The notes below the pieces were generated by a model. It saw only the letters and a list, made by a program, of their open reading frames with translations. It made no database searches and had not been told where the DNA came from. From positions 1 through 49,793 of the forward strand of contig NZ_JABSPA010000009.1 in the NCBI RefSeq assembly GCF_013214175.1: DNA of 49,793 nt. Reading direction: 5' to 3'. A program made the position numbers and the translations under genes. Positions 7,432-17,086 of this stretch are shown in pieces (positions within the stretch are counted from its first letter, which is position 1; each line of letters starts with the position of its first letter). The stretch comes from Colwellia sp. (GTDB lineage: Bacteria; Pseudomonadota; Gammaproteobacteria; Enterobacterales; Alteromonadaceae).

Positions 7432-9636
7432 CTAGAAATGATAGTTAAGAGATACATTGACTGTTCGCGGTGTATTAGGTTGCACTGTAACCCAGTTAGC
7501 ACCAGCTTCCACTCTGTTTTTATCAAAGACATTATTAATTACCAAGCCAACATCCCAATCGTCGGTTTTGTAATAGGCACCAATATCAGCTTCTAGGTAA
7601 GCTTCCATTTTATAATCATTGTCGCTACGCTCAGATTCATAACGTAAACCTAAAGAAAAACTGATATTTTCATCAAGCAAGTAGTTGTTCCACAAAGATA
7701 ATGCATGTTTTGGTGTGTTGTTTGCTTGCACCCCTTTATCGTCACCTATGGTGTCATGTGCTTCAGTAAAGGCATAACTTACACTGCTATTGAATTTTGG
7801 CGTAAAGTACATTGCTGCATCTACTTCAACACCTTTTGATTCAAAGCTTTTACCTGAAAGTTGCGTTAATATCCAGCCATCTTCGCCTCTTTCCCATTTG
7901 GTACTGTTAGTACGGTCTAAGGCGAATAGTGTTAAGGCAGCGGTTAAATTATTGTTGAAAAAGTCGCCTTTAATACCTAGCTCGTAGTTATTGCCTTCAA
8001 TCGGTTTGTAGTCTGTTTTTCCTTGACCGTATTCAACAATATAACGACCTTTAATCGGTTCATAGGCGCGGCTATAAGTCGCAAATACATTAATATCGTC
8101 ATTAATTTTTTGTACGAGGCCTAAATCCCAAAGCGTTTCGTCAAAGCTTGTTGCAATGGTTTCACCTTTACTTAACTCTTCTTGATCTTGTTTAACATAA
8201 GCAAGTCCGACAGCTACTGTGGTATTACCTAAACTAATACGGTCTTTTAGGTAAATATTAGTATCAGTTTGAGTACGAGCTTTGTATGGCTGATCGACTA
8301 AACCATCAGGGACAGGACCCGTCATTTGCTTGTCTGGATTTGACGCCGAAATCGGGTTTTTGCCAACAGCATCTTCGCTACTTTGAAAAGCACGAGCAAA
8401 GTTAATATCCATATCGCGATAGTTATAACCAGCAAGTAGGTGATGTTTAATGCTACCTGTTTCGACTTTTCCTTCAACGGTAATATCAAATAAGTTATAG
8501 CTATCATCACCCGCGGAGTATACCCATTTACGGTTTACTTCATCTTTACCGACTTCATTTTCTAATGCCGATGAATCAGAAATGTATAAATCTAATGCGT
8601 TAGACGTGGTTTCGTTATGGCGTAGGTTTGCGGCAAGTTTCCAATCATCAGTTAACTGATGTTTGATAAGTAGACTAGTGCTGGTTGATTTATTTTCACC
8701 TAGGTCTATCGGGCTACCGTAATACTTACCACGATTAATGGGTTTGCCATACGTGGTAATTTCACCGGTTGCAAAGTTTGACTCAAATACACCATCAGCA
8801 TAACCACTACCACCAGTGCGTTTACGGTCGGTTCTTTCAAAACGCGGTAATATAGTGGTGTTTTCACCAATGTCGAGGCTTAAGGCAGCATCGAGTAACA
8901 ATTCTTCAATTTCTCGGCCGTCTTGAAAATGATCACCTGAAGGCGTGTATTGCGCTAAAACACGATAAAGCACGCTTTCATCTGTTATTGGGCCGGTGCT
9001 GTCTAAGTTAAAGCTGGTATTGTTGCGTTTAAAGTTGCCAGTATCGCTTGATACGTAACTACGATTATTAAGTCCTATGGTTGTTCTAGCCGTTGCTTGA
9101 GGTTTTTTACTGGTAATATTAATTAAACCACCAGCAACACCAGCACCGTAAAGAATCGCTTCTGGGCCACGAAGGAAGGTAGTGTTTTCTGCATTGAATG
9201 TGCTTGGTAATTTAGAGCCAGTGCCACCTTCACCACCTTGTAAAGAACGTAAACCATCAACCATTACATTGTCTATGCTTGTTGAAAAACCACGAGCAAT
9301 ATAAGTACGATCCGCAGGACCATTTGCTCTAAAACCAGCGACATAATTAAACGCTTCTCTGATATCTTGTATTGCACGAATTTTCAAGTCATTGGCATCA
9401 AGTTGCATCATAGAGCGGCCGGTATCTTTGATGGATACATCCATTTTTGTTGCCGCAGTGGCTGGTTTGTCAATATCACTCATTGGTCGGCCTGCAACTG
9501 CAATGTGTTCTATTGTTTCTGAGTCATAGGCATTATCAATATTGACTTCTTGCGCTGAAGCATGGCTGACAAGTGAGGAGATAAGTACTGTGCCTAAAGA
9601 CACTTTTTTCATGCTTAGTAAGTTGTGTTTTGTCAT
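7432..9636 (-). CDS. TonB-dependent siderophore receptor (outer membrane)
   Basis: 734 residues. After a signal peptide (LGTVLISSLVSHASA, then QEV) comes the plug domain with IREAFNYVAGFRANG, TYIARGFSTSIDNVMVDG, FLRGPEAILYGAGVAGGLINI and the usual strand turns, then a 22-strand-type barrel ending in the aromatic C-terminus VNVSLNYHF expected of BamA substrates. Energised by TonB-ExbB-ExbD, such receptors import ferric siderophores; the plug resembles the Fiu/PiuA catecholate group, which fits the PiuC neighbour, but the ligand is inferred. The start could also be the internal Met nine residues in. A Fur-like box sits 49-67 bases upstream. Confidence 0.88.
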   Translation of the reverse strand: MTKHNLLSMKKVSLGTVLISSLVSHASAQEVNIDNAYDSETIEHIAVAGRPMSDIDKPATAATKMDVSIKDTGRSMMQLDANDLKIRAIQDIREAFNYVAGFRANGPADRTYIARGFSTSIDNVMVDGLRSLQGGEGGTGSKLPSTFNAENTTFLRGPEAILYGAGVAGGLINITSKKPQATARTTIGLNNRSYVSSDTGNFKRNNTSFNLDSTGPITDESVLYRVLAQYTPSGDHFQDGREIEELLLDAALSLDIGENTTILPRFERTDRKRTGGSGYADGVFESNFATGEITTYGKPINRGKYYGSPIDLGENKSTSTSLLIKHQLTDDWKLAANLRHNETTSNALDLYISDSSALENEVGKDEVNRKWVYSAGDDSYNLFDITVEGKVETGSIKHHLLAGYNYRDMDINFARAFQSSEDAVGKNPISASNPDKQMTGPVPDGLVDQPYKARTQTDTNIYLKDRISLGNTTVAVGLAYVKQDQEELSKGETIATSFDETLWDLGLVQKINDDINVFATYSRAYEPIKGRYIVEYGQGKTDYKPIEGNNYELGIKGDFFNNNLTAALTLFALDRTNSTKWERGEDGWILTQLSGKSFESKGVEVDAAMYFTPKFNSSVSYAFTEAHDTIGDDKGVQANNTPKHALSLWNNYLLDENISFSLGLRYESERSDNDYKMEAYLEADIGAYYKTDDWDVGLVINNVFDKNRVEAGANWVTVQPNTPRTVNVSLNYHF

Positions 9637-9684
9637 TTTGTTTCGTTATGTTAAAAGGTGTAACTGCAAAAAGGATGCGCATAC

Positions 9685-9703
9685 TAATGGTAATCATTAT
9701 CAC
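9685..9703 (-). promoter_or_regulatory. Fur box upstream of the siderophore receptor
   Basis: On the - strand the sequence GATAATGATTACCATTAGT agrees with the 19-base Fur consensus (GATAATGATAATCATTATC) at 15 of 19 positions by eye, retaining the GATAATGAT half-site. It precedes the receptor gene by about 50 bases, where repressor binding would cover the promoter. Iron repression of the receptor, and perhaps piuC, follows. Confidence 0.7.
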
Positions 9704-10021
9704 TTACAAGTGTTTTTTGTTAATTTAAATCAATAAAGTGATGATACCCAGAGATCGATTTATTTTTGCTCATAGTAAGCGGTAATAGGTTATAGGTAAG
9801 CGACAAGGGAGGAGAGGTGTAACTAGGCTGACGAGGTAGTATGGCTTTTCTGGGATTTAGTTCTGATAACTCTTCAGTAGTTGATTTATATAAAGCCTTG
9901 CTGATGCAGCGTGGATGATTAAAATAAATGCAGCTGTTGAGGGAGTGGTGAGTATTTTAATTGCTTACCGCTACGGGTGAAAGATTCTATTTCCTTTTGC
10001 AATACATCCCCAATACCCTAA

Positions 10022-10435
10022 CTATTGAATATTAACTTTATAATCTTTAATTAGATATCGTTCGCGGATAAGTAATCCAACCCAAATACCAACCAGCATA
10101 GAGCTAACTGCGACAAAGCCCGCAGGCGAAAAGGCCGGTAATGCTAATAACAGCTGTGAATCGTTACCGCCCATTGCCAATGAAGCACCTAAGCCCATAA
10201 ATACTCCTGCAACAAGATGTAAAGTGTTTTGCTTAACATTAGGCAACGCTAACTTAAATCGATTAGTACGCCAAGCCGCTATGGCCATTCCTGTTATCAG
10301 AGAAGCAAATATAGCGTAGCGTGAAGTACTAGGCAAAGATTTACCTTCTACATCTAATAAGGCGCCACTTAAGTCATTAAGTAAGCCACTTGGTGGCCAG
10401 CTAGGCTCTATTAAAAATAGAAAGCAGGCTATACA
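10022..10435 (-). pseudogene. YeeE/YedE-family transporter, 5'-truncated
   Basis: The readable frame, with stop at 10022, is the C-terminal part of a YeeE/YedE sulfur-compound transporter: membrane segments around FASLITGMAIAA, LVAGVFMGLGASLAMGGND (the conserved GGND region), FSPAGFVAVSSMLVG. A TTG at 10334-10336 would give 104 residues, but the same frame stays open a further 33 codons (reading EPSWPPSGLLNDLSG just upstream, also family-like) to a TAA at 10436-10438 with no start codon. Intact family members of this type are about 350 residues, so roughly two thirds of the 5' end is gone. Loss of similarity at about 10435, next to the island, marks a likely junction. Confidence 0.75.
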
Positions 10436-10607
10436 TTAGCGCTAATTATTTTTTAAAATATGGATGCCCATAACTATGGTTTTAACTTTGATTTATATGG
10501 GAATTATTTCAAGTTTTATTGACAAAGAACAACAAGTAGTAGATTGTCTTCGTGTCAGAATGGAAGTAATAGAATAATAAAAATACCTACGCGAAAGGAT
10601 CACGCGC

Positions 10608-12455
10608 TTGCCAGCCAAATTTTATAATGAAAATGCCACTGAATTAGCCCAGCAATACCTATCAACGTCATTTGATAAGGTACATCAAAGCTGGCATCAA
10701 CTATTGCCTGCCATTATAGAAAACCCCAATGCCCGTATTTTAGATATTGGTGCCGGATCAGGGCGTGATGCCAAATATATTGCCCAATCAGCAGCTAACT
10801 CCCACGGTGACAAAAACAATACTCAGGTTATTGCGGTTGAGCCAGCCAACTTACTAGCAGAGCTTGGCGCACGTCAAACCACTGGGCTTAAGGTGAAATG
10901 GCTTACAGATTCATTACCCGCGTTAAGCACTATTACCAAGCAAGAAGTTAGCTTTGACTTAATCCTACTAAGCGCCGTGTGGATGCATATTCCGCTAAGT
11001 GACCGCGCACCTTCAATGCGTAAATTGGCTAACCTACTTAAACCGGGCGGCAAACTGGTTATTTCACTGCGTTATTCATCGTGTAGTGAACAAGCAGAGC
11101 AAGAGCGCAAAGAGCGTAAAATGCATGCCGTTTGTGCAGATGAATTAAAACGCTTAGCCACCGATGTAGGCTTATTCACCAAGTTAGAAACGCCAAAAGA
11201 AGACGATAAGCTCGGTAGAACTCACGTTTCGTGGCAAACCCTAGTATTACAAATGCCAGACGATGGCACAGGCGCTTTTCCATTCATTCGCCATGTCGCA
11301 ATTAATGACGGTAAATCTGCCACACACAAACTTGCCTTGTTAAGAGTTTTACTGCGCATTGCTGACGGACACCCTGGTGCAGTACTAAGGCGAGAATCAG
11401 GCATAGGTGGCGACAGAGTTATTTTACCGGTTGGTTTAGTCGCACTTTATTGGTGTCACCAATACAAAGACTTAATAGATACTCACCAGTTATTTCAAAC
11501 ACCCAATAAAAACCCCAATATGGGTTTTATGAAAGCTAATGGCTGGCATAAGTTAACGCACTTAACCGCTGCCGATTACCGTATTGGTAATTTGTTTACT
11601 GGCGATGATGCTGTAGCGCTACATAAAACACTTTCTGCGGCCGTTCAAAATATTAGAGATTTACCGTGTAGATATATAACCTTCCCTAATAGAGAGTCTA
11701 ATAGCGATAAAACTGTTTTTGAAGTCGACAGTAAAACCGTAAAAGCCAAAGACAGTATCTTCCTTGATTTACAAACACTAGAACAGTGGGGCGAGTTTTC
11801 ATTACCAGAATCTACATGGCTAGCGTTTAATCGTTACCCATGCTGGATTGAACCTGTATTAGTTAGCGAGTGGGTAAAAGCCATGGCCAGTTATGCAGGT
11901 AATAGCCAATATAAATCACTTGAAAATCAATATAAATTGCATCAAGCGTTAAATTGGGAAGAGCCTAAACGAACAACGGTTGAGGTGCGTAAACGTTTTG
12001 AACAGCTTAGGCAGGATTTCTCGAAACACTTATCTAATAAAGTGCCAAAGCAAGAACACATGCGATGTGTATGGTCGGCCAAACCATTAACACAAAAATA
12101 TGACATTGATCACAGCCTACCTTTTGCCCGTTGGCCTAATAATGATTTATGGAATTTACTGCCAACCGATAGCACAGTTAACAATCAAAAAAGCGATAGA
12201 TTGCCAACAGAGCAGAAACTAAAACAGGCAAAAGAAAGAATTCAACACTGGTGGCAAGTCGCTTGGCTTGATGATGTGTCCTCAGCCGTAGAGCCATCAG
12301 CTTCACTAGCAAACAACTATAAACGCTTTTTCGCTGAGGCTAACATTGCCCTGCCGGGGTTAAATTCGGACAACTCGTCAGTTGATGATTTGTTTGAGGC
12401 ATTGGTGATGCAAAGAGGGCGATTGAAAGAAATGCAGCAATTGCGAGAATGGTGA
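10608..12455 (+). CDS. Class I SAM methyltransferase fused to an HNH endonuclease
   Basis: 615 residues, starting at TTG 10608 with AAAGGA seven to eight bases upstream. Residues about 40-200 form a Rossmann methyltransferase: motif I ILDIGAGSGRD (44-54), then LILLSAVWMHIPLSDRAP and LLKPGGKLVISLRYS. It lacks the DPPY/NPPF motif of amino-methyl DNA methyltransferases and resembles small-molecule or protein methyltransferases. The middle (about 210-480) is unrecognised, with aromatic and basic stretches. The C-terminus has an HNH nuclease: MRCVWSAKPL (about 485), DIDHSLPFARWPNNDLWNLL (about 499-518) and NNQKSDRLP (about 526-534). An island defence role is likely by context and nuclease content; substrate unknown. 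Base composition looks less AT-rich than the operon following 89 bases on, so it may have a separate origin. A possible -35 TTGACA lies at 10519-10524. Confidence 0.75.
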   Translation: MPAKFYNENATELAQQYLSTSFDKVHQSWHQLLPAIIENPNARILDIGAGSGRDAKYIAQSAANSHGDKNNTQVIAVEPANLLAELGARQTTGLKVKWLTDSLPALSTITKQEVSFDLILLSAVWMHIPLSDRAPSMRKLANLLKPGGKLVISLRYSSCSEQAEQERKERKMHAVCADELKRLATDVGLFTKLETPKEDDKLGRTHVSWQTLVLQMPDDGTGAFPFIRHVAINDGKSATHKLALLRVLLRIADGHPGAVLRRESGIGGDRVILPVGLVALYWCHQYKDLIDTHQLFQTPNKNPNMGFMKANGWHKLTHLTAADYRIGNLFTGDDAVALHKTLSAAVQNIRDLPCRYITFPNRESNSDKTVFEVDSKTVKAKDSIFLDLQTLEQWGEFSLPESTWLAFNRYPCWIEPVLVSEWVKAMASYAGNSQYKSLENQYKLHQALNWEEPKRTTVEVRKRFEQLRQDFSKHLSNKVPKQEHMRCVWSAKPLTQKYDIDHSLPFARWPNNDLWNLLPTDSTVNNQKSDRLPTEQKLKQAKERIQHWWQVAWLDDVSSAVEPSASLANNYKRFFAEANIALPGLNSDNSSVDDLFEALVMQRGRLKEMQQLREW

Positions 12456-12544
12456 TCGCATATTGTTACATTATGTTCACTTACTAATACAGGGAAAAAT
12501 CACGTGAAAGGTATGATAACAGTTCATGTCATAGAGAGGGTTAT

Positions 12545-12874
12545 ATGGAAATAGAAATTGTAGATTTTATCGTTAAAGTAGCAGCTTGTGTTTGTGGTAA
12601 AGATGGTATTATTTCACAGGCTGAAGAAAAGGCTATGCTAAATTTGATTATATTAGAGTATCCCAATTACCCATTAGAAAGGTTCAATCAAGCCTTAGAT
12701 GAATTTTTTGATGAAACTTTACAGATTGAAGATTACTTACATAAACTTGCTCGATCTGGTTTAAATCCATTTATCATCAATATATGTGAATTAAGCGCAA
12801 GTGCTGATGGTTTAGATATCAAAGAAAATATAGCTCTTCATAAAGTCAAACTAATCCTTGGCAGTGAAATATGA
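12545..12874 (+). CDS. TerB-like small protein, first gene of the MORC-Z1 operon
   Basis: 109 residues, acidic and all-helical in appearance. Two acidic loops, VCGKDGIISQAEEKAM (about 17-32) and ASADGLDIKENIAL (about 85-98), are spaced like the two helical-repeat metal-binding turns of TerB/tellurite-resistance-type proteins. That family is linked to membrane- or phage-stress systems; its role here is unknown. GAGAGG precedes ATG by five bases. The stop overlaps the next gene's ATG (ATGA at 12871-12874), so it is translationally coupled to the ATPase. No catalytic residues can be pointed to; an adaptor or sensor is a guess. Confidence 0.6.
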   Translation: MEIEIVDFIVKVAACVCGKDGIISQAEEKAMLNLIILEYPNYPLERFNQALDEFFDETLQIEDYLHKLARSGLNPFIINICELSASADGLDIKENIALHKVKLILGSEI

Positions 12875-14241
12875 GCCATTTCGCCGATGCATCACCAGAC
12901 CCTAAATCCCATATCAAAACTTTAATGAGAATCGGTTATACGATGCCCTCTGCTGTTTCTGATATTTTAGATAATTCAATAACAGCTAATGCAAAAAATA
13001 TTGAAATTCACTCTTTACCTGGCTTTAAAGAGCCGAATATATCTATTCTAGATGATGGTGACGGGATGTCCCCTGAAGAGTTAATTCAAAATATGAAGAT
13101 AGGCTGTAAAGACCCAAGTGATGACAGAGAGAGAGGTGATTTAGGGCGATTTGGTTCAGGTCTGAAAACAGCTAGTTTCTCTCAAGCTAGAAAGCTTACG
13201 GTTATTTCAAAAAAAGAAGGCGAACCTCTCTGTGCGGCAGTTTGGGATATTGACCGTATTGAAAGTGAAAATGCATGGTGTTTAGAAATTCTCGATGAAA
13301 ATGAAGTCAAAGCACATCCATTACTACTTCTTGGTAGTAAAAAAGAGTCCGGAACTCAAGTCATTTGGGAAAAATTGAGTTGTCTTAATAAGACAAATCA
13401 CTCTTTAGATGATGAAACAATAATGGCTTCTAACCTTAGTGAGTTGGGTAATTATATTTCGTTGCATTTCCATAAATTTATGGATGGTAAAAATAAAAGA
13501 AATTTTTCTATTAATAATGCTCAACTTCAAAGTATTGACCCATTCATGACTAGATCACCAGGATATCAAGAAGGGCGATCAGAAAAGTTAAGGTGTAAAG
13601 GAGGGTATATTGAAATCAATACGCATGTATTACCTCATTTTAAGAGAATGGAGACTATCCCACTCGAAAGATTAGGCGGTGCAAACGGTATTGTTCAAAA
13701 CCAAGGACTTTATATATATAGAGAAAATAGATTAATTAATGCTGGGGGATGGCTAGGTTTGGCTAAAACTAGTCAATTGGGAGCATTAGCTAGAGTTGAA
13801 GTTAACGTACCATCTTCTCTAGACCAAGAGTGGGCAACCGATGTTAAAAAGTCGAGTTTACAACTACCGCCAAGAATCAAAAAAGAACTGCGAAAGTTTC
13901 TTGCAGATCCAATAAAAAGATCTAAACGGGTGTATACGTATCGTGGAAAGCAAGATAAGGCTAATAAATATTGGAATATACAAGAGAATGAAAATGACAA
14001 AACTATTAGTTATCAGATATCAGCAGAAAATGATTTTTTAATAGACATTTTTAGAGTAATACCGAAAGAACAAAAATCTCAATTAATTAAGTATTTAGGG
14101 CAGTTAGCTGAAAACTTACCGTTAAATCATATTTATGAAAAAATGTCTGAATCCCCAAGAGATATAGATCAAGAAAGTGTAACTGACGCTTTATTAGAAG
14201 CAATCATGAGTAGAGTTTTTGAGGAAGAAATAAATGAATAG
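12871..14241 (+). CDS. MORC/GHKL-type ATPase of a restriction-modification-like system
   Basis: 456 residues with a Bergerat ATP-binding fold at the N-terminus: N box VSDILDNSITANA (29-41), G1 box DDGDGM (61-66), and the lid with G2 box GRFGSGLKTAS (92-102). The remainder includes a second domain (about 200-330, with LERLGGANGIVQNQGLYIYRENRLI) like the S5 fold after GHKL domains in MutL, Hsp90 and MORC, and a charged C-terminus. Prokaryotic MORC/MutL-like ATPases of this kind have been reported in restriction-modification clusters with Z1 helicases and C5 methyltransferases, and are thought to act as ATP-driven DNA clamps or remodelers. It overlaps the next gene by eight bases. AT-rich, like the rest of the operon and unlike the flanking housekeeping genes. 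Confidence 0.82.
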   Translation: MSHFADASPDPKSHIKTLMRIGYTMPSAVSDILDNSITANAKNIEIHSLPGFKEPNISILDDGDGMSPEELIQNMKIGCKDPSDDRERGDLGRFGSGLKTASFSQARKLTVISKKEGEPLCAAVWDIDRIESENAWCLEILDENEVKAHPLLLLGSKKESGTQVIWEKLSCLNKTNHSLDDETIMASNLSELGNYISLHFHKFMDGKNKRNFSINNAQLQSIDPFMTRSPGYQEGRSEKLRCKGGYIEINTHVLPHFKRMETIPLERLGGANGIVQNQGLYIYRENRLINAGGWLGLAKTSQLGALARVEVNVPSSLDQEWATDVKKSSLQLPPRIKKELRKFLADPIKRSKRVYTYRGKQDKANKYWNIQENENDKTISYQISAENDFLIDIFRVIPKEQKSQLIKYLGQLAENLPLNHIYEKMSESPRDIDQESVTDALLEAIMSRVFEEEINE

Positions 14242-17086
14242 ATCTTTTTTTAATAAATTAATTGCGCAGGCCTCTTCAAAATTAAAAATGATGGAAGAGC
14301 TAGGTGTACCCATTACGCCTTCATATATTGATGTAAAAGTTAATGAAATAATTAGTGAGTTTAGAAGTGTTCCAAGTTTTGAATGTACGAAAGAAGATCT
14401 AAAGCTACTCAAATTTAATCTAGAAAGTATGTTTAATATCAAAGTTGGGGAAGGGGCTATTAAACTTCCTAACCCAGATTTACCTCTTTGGTTTCATAAT
14501 AAAAAATCAAAAATCGATTGGTCCCATTGGGAAGCCTATAAAGATATGTTGTTATCTCAGGCAAGATCTATAGATGTTATTAATGAAAATGAAAAGGTTA
14601 TTGATTCTATATTAGATTATTCAGGCGACCCTACTACACCAGGAACATGGTCTAGGAAAGGCCTTGTGATGGGAAATGTTCAATCAGGAAAAACTCAAAA
14701 CTTTCTTGGACTGATTAACAAAGCAATAGATTGTGGTTATAAAACGATCATAGTATTAGGTGGTCACCTAAATGATTTGAGAAAGCAAACTCAAGAAAGA
14801 GTAGATGAAGGTGTTCTAGGAAGAGAGTCTAAGCACCTAATCTTAAAAAATAAAGCCGTTGCTGAGCCTATTGGAGTTGGTATTTTTAATACTAATAAAA
14901 TTCATACAGGGACATCAACCATGAAGGATTTTAACAAGGCTTCCGCTGAAAGCTTTGGTATAAAACTAAATGGCTCCGATCCTGTAATATTTACAATTAA
15001 AAAGCATACAAGCGTTTTAGAAGGATTATACAAATATATTAAAGATGAGCATATGCTTTCACCTGATACAGGTAAAAGGTTGGATGGTCCTCTTTTACTT
15101 ATTGATGACGAAGCTGATTATGCATCTATAAATACTAAACATCAAAAAGAAGAAGTAACAAAAACTAATGACTGCATTCGTAATATATTGTCATTATTTA
15201 ATAGAAATACTTATATAGGCTATACCGCTACACCATTTGCCAATATTTTCATAGATCCTGATGTCAATACATATAATGACAAAGATGATTTATTCCCTAA
15301 AGATTTTATGATAAAAATTCCTGTTCCAGATAATTATATGGGGCAAGATTTCTTTTTTGGTGATGGTAACCCTCTAGAATTAGACGAGAATGAAGATAAA
15401 AAAAGCACATATTCACCTGCTGTAATAATAAACGACTACCTTCCCGTTTTTGAATTAAAGAAAAATCAAGATGTACCTTTCTTACCTGAGAGTCTAAAAG
15501 AAGCGGTCAGATCGTTTATTCTAATTGTAGCTATCAGAAGTATTAGAGGTGAGAGTACCGCTCATAACACAATGTTGGTAAATATATCTCATCTAAAAGA
15601 CCATCAAAATCAACTGGAGTTCCTTATAGAGGAATACCGAAGTGAGATTGAAGAAGCGATAAAGGTTTATTCGAAATATGGATTCGTTGTATGTAGAGAT
15701 AATCAAAGAATCTTCGATCTCGAATGCACTTTCAATAAAGTATTTAATGTAGCTGAAAGCTACAGCCAAGTTTTTAGCTGTATTGAGGACGCTTTGGGTA
15801 AAATTAAAACTTGGGCGATCAATCAAAGTAACAAAAAATCAGATAATAGAGAATTAGATTACTCCCAGCATAAAGAAAATGGACTCTCTGCAATAGTTAT
15901 AGGCGGGCATAAGCTTTCTAGAGGTCTCACATTAGAAGGTTTATCTATTTCTTACTTTGCCAGAAACTCAAAAGCATATGATACCTTGATGCAAATGTGT
16001 CGCTGGTTTGGGTATCGTCCTACTTATAAAGATTTATGCAGGGTCTATCTCCCTCAGGACTCCTTAGATTGGTATTCATTTATATCTTCTTCAATTAGAG
16101 AGCTTTATCAAGAGCTAGATTTAATGGCTAGAAGGGGGGATAGGCCAAGTGAGTTTGGTTTGAAGGTTAGAGAGCATCCTGGTGCGATGATAATAACAGC
16201 CAAAAATAAGATAGGTGCAGGAACATCAGAAATAATTAAGCAAGATCTTTGGGGGCAAATTCAAAGACGATTTAAATTCAAAGAAAGCAATGAAATAAAT
16301 AGTAAGAATCTTGTTTATGCAGAAACATTTGTAAATAAATTAATTGATAGTGGTAAGCGTGATGAATTGCTTTCTAAAAACGAATGTGGCGAACCCATTA
16401 TTTTTTCTGAGGTTGGGTACAATGACATAATTGATTTCATTAATGATATTGTTTTACCAGAAGATGATATCGGTACTCGTGCTGTAATATCGCATTTGAA
16501 AAGCATGAGAAGTAAGGGGCTTAAAGCGCCCAAAGTATGTCTTTTTAATCAAAAAGACAGCCGAAATCCTAGATGGACAGATTTACTTGAAAGCGAAGAT
16601 AAAACATTTATAAATGAAAAATATGTTTTTGCCGGTCAAAAGATGACTTTGCCAAAACGTGGGATGAATTTCAAAGACGGAAATTATTATATCCCTAGTG
16701 TGCAACTAGGTAATCCCGATGATGAAAGATTTTTTCTAAAGTCACCACAGTTAGTTGTTGATTCAATGAAAAAAAAGCCAGTGAATTTTGACTACTTATG
16801 CTCTGAAGAAAGAGACTTTCCGGCATTAATTATTTATTTATTTGCTGTGGCCCATGTAACTCCATTTCCTTATAAAAAAGAAAATGACTCCAAGATCCAA
16901 TTAGCACATGGTCATAATCCTACGTTAGGGTTTACTCTATCATTCCCTAGAATTGATAAATTAAAAGGTTTAAGTAGCAAAGAAATTATTGAATTAAACA
17001 AATCAACTAAACATGAATATAAAGTCAATAAAATTCAAAGCAAATTAAGAGAAATAGCAGATTATGACGATTATGACGACGAATAA
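14234..17086 (+). CDS. Z1-domain superfamily II helicase/ATPase
   Basis: 950 residues. SF2 motifs are in order: Walker A GNVQSGKT (147-154), Walker B DDEAD (291-295), motif III-like TATPFA (331-336), GGHKLSRGLTLEG (about 557-569) and motif VI QMCRWFGYR (about 587-595). The segment with LSRGLTLEGLSISYF and QMCRWFGYR is the diagnostic part of the Z1 domain. Z1 proteins occur beside MORC-type ATPases and methyltransferases and are taken to be the DNA motor of the restriction side. Its ATG lies inside the ATPase gene and its end overlaps the nuclease gene by 23 bases, so the three are produced together. The C-terminal 300 residues have no motif I can name. Confidence 0.85.
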   Translation: MNRSFFNKLIAQASSKLKMMEELGVPITPSYIDVKVNEIISEFRSVPSFECTKEDLKLLKFNLESMFNIKVGEGAIKLPNPDLPLWFHNKKSKIDWSHWEAYKDMLLSQARSIDVINENEKVIDSILDYSGDPTTPGTWSRKGLVMGNVQSGKTQNFLGLINKAIDCGYKTIIVLGGHLNDLRKQTQERVDEGVLGRESKHLILKNKAVAEPIGVGIFNTNKIHTGTSTMKDFNKASAESFGIKLNGSDPVIFTIKKHTSVLEGLYKYIKDEHMLSPDTGKRLDGPLLLIDDEADYASINTKHQKEEVTKTNDCIRNILSLFNRNTYIGYTATPFANIFIDPDVNTYNDKDDLFPKDFMIKIPVPDNYMGQDFFFGDGNPLELDENEDKKSTYSPAVIINDYLPVFELKKNQDVPFLPESLKEAVRSFILIVAIRSIRGESTAHNTMLVNISHLKDHQNQLEFLIEEYRSEIEEAIKVYSKYGFVVCRDNQRIFDLECTFNKVFNVAESYSQVFSCIEDALGKIKTWAINQSNKKSDNRELDYSQHKENGLSAIVIGGHKLSRGLTLEGLSISYFARNSKAYDTLMQMCRWFGYRPTYKDLCRVYLPQDSLDWYSFISSSIRELYQELDLMARRGDRPSEFGLKVREHPGAMIITAKNKIGAGTSEIIKQDLWGQIQRRFKFKESNEINSKNLVYAETFVNKLIDSGKRDELLSKNECGEPIIFSEVGYNDIIDFINDIVLPEDDIGTRAVISHLKSMRSKGLKAPKVCLFNQKDSRNPRWTDLLESEDKTFINEKYVFAGQKMTLPKRGMNFKDGNYYIPSVQLGNPDDERFFLKSPQLVVDSMKKKPVNFDYLCSEERDFPALIIYLFAVAHVTPFPYKKENDSKIQLAHGHNPTLGFTLSFPRIDKLKGLSSKEIIELNKSTKHEYKVNKIQSKLREIADYDDYDDE

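Noticed and set aside
10022..10336. Intact 104-residue YeeE protein starting at TTG
   Set aside because: Family-like residues continue upstream of the TTG with no start codon, so this is a truncated gene, not a short intact one.
10436..10607. Left attachment site repeating the tRNA-Val 3' end
   Set aside because: No stretch matching the last ~20 bases of the tRNA was found here; the island boundary rests on the yeeE truncation only.
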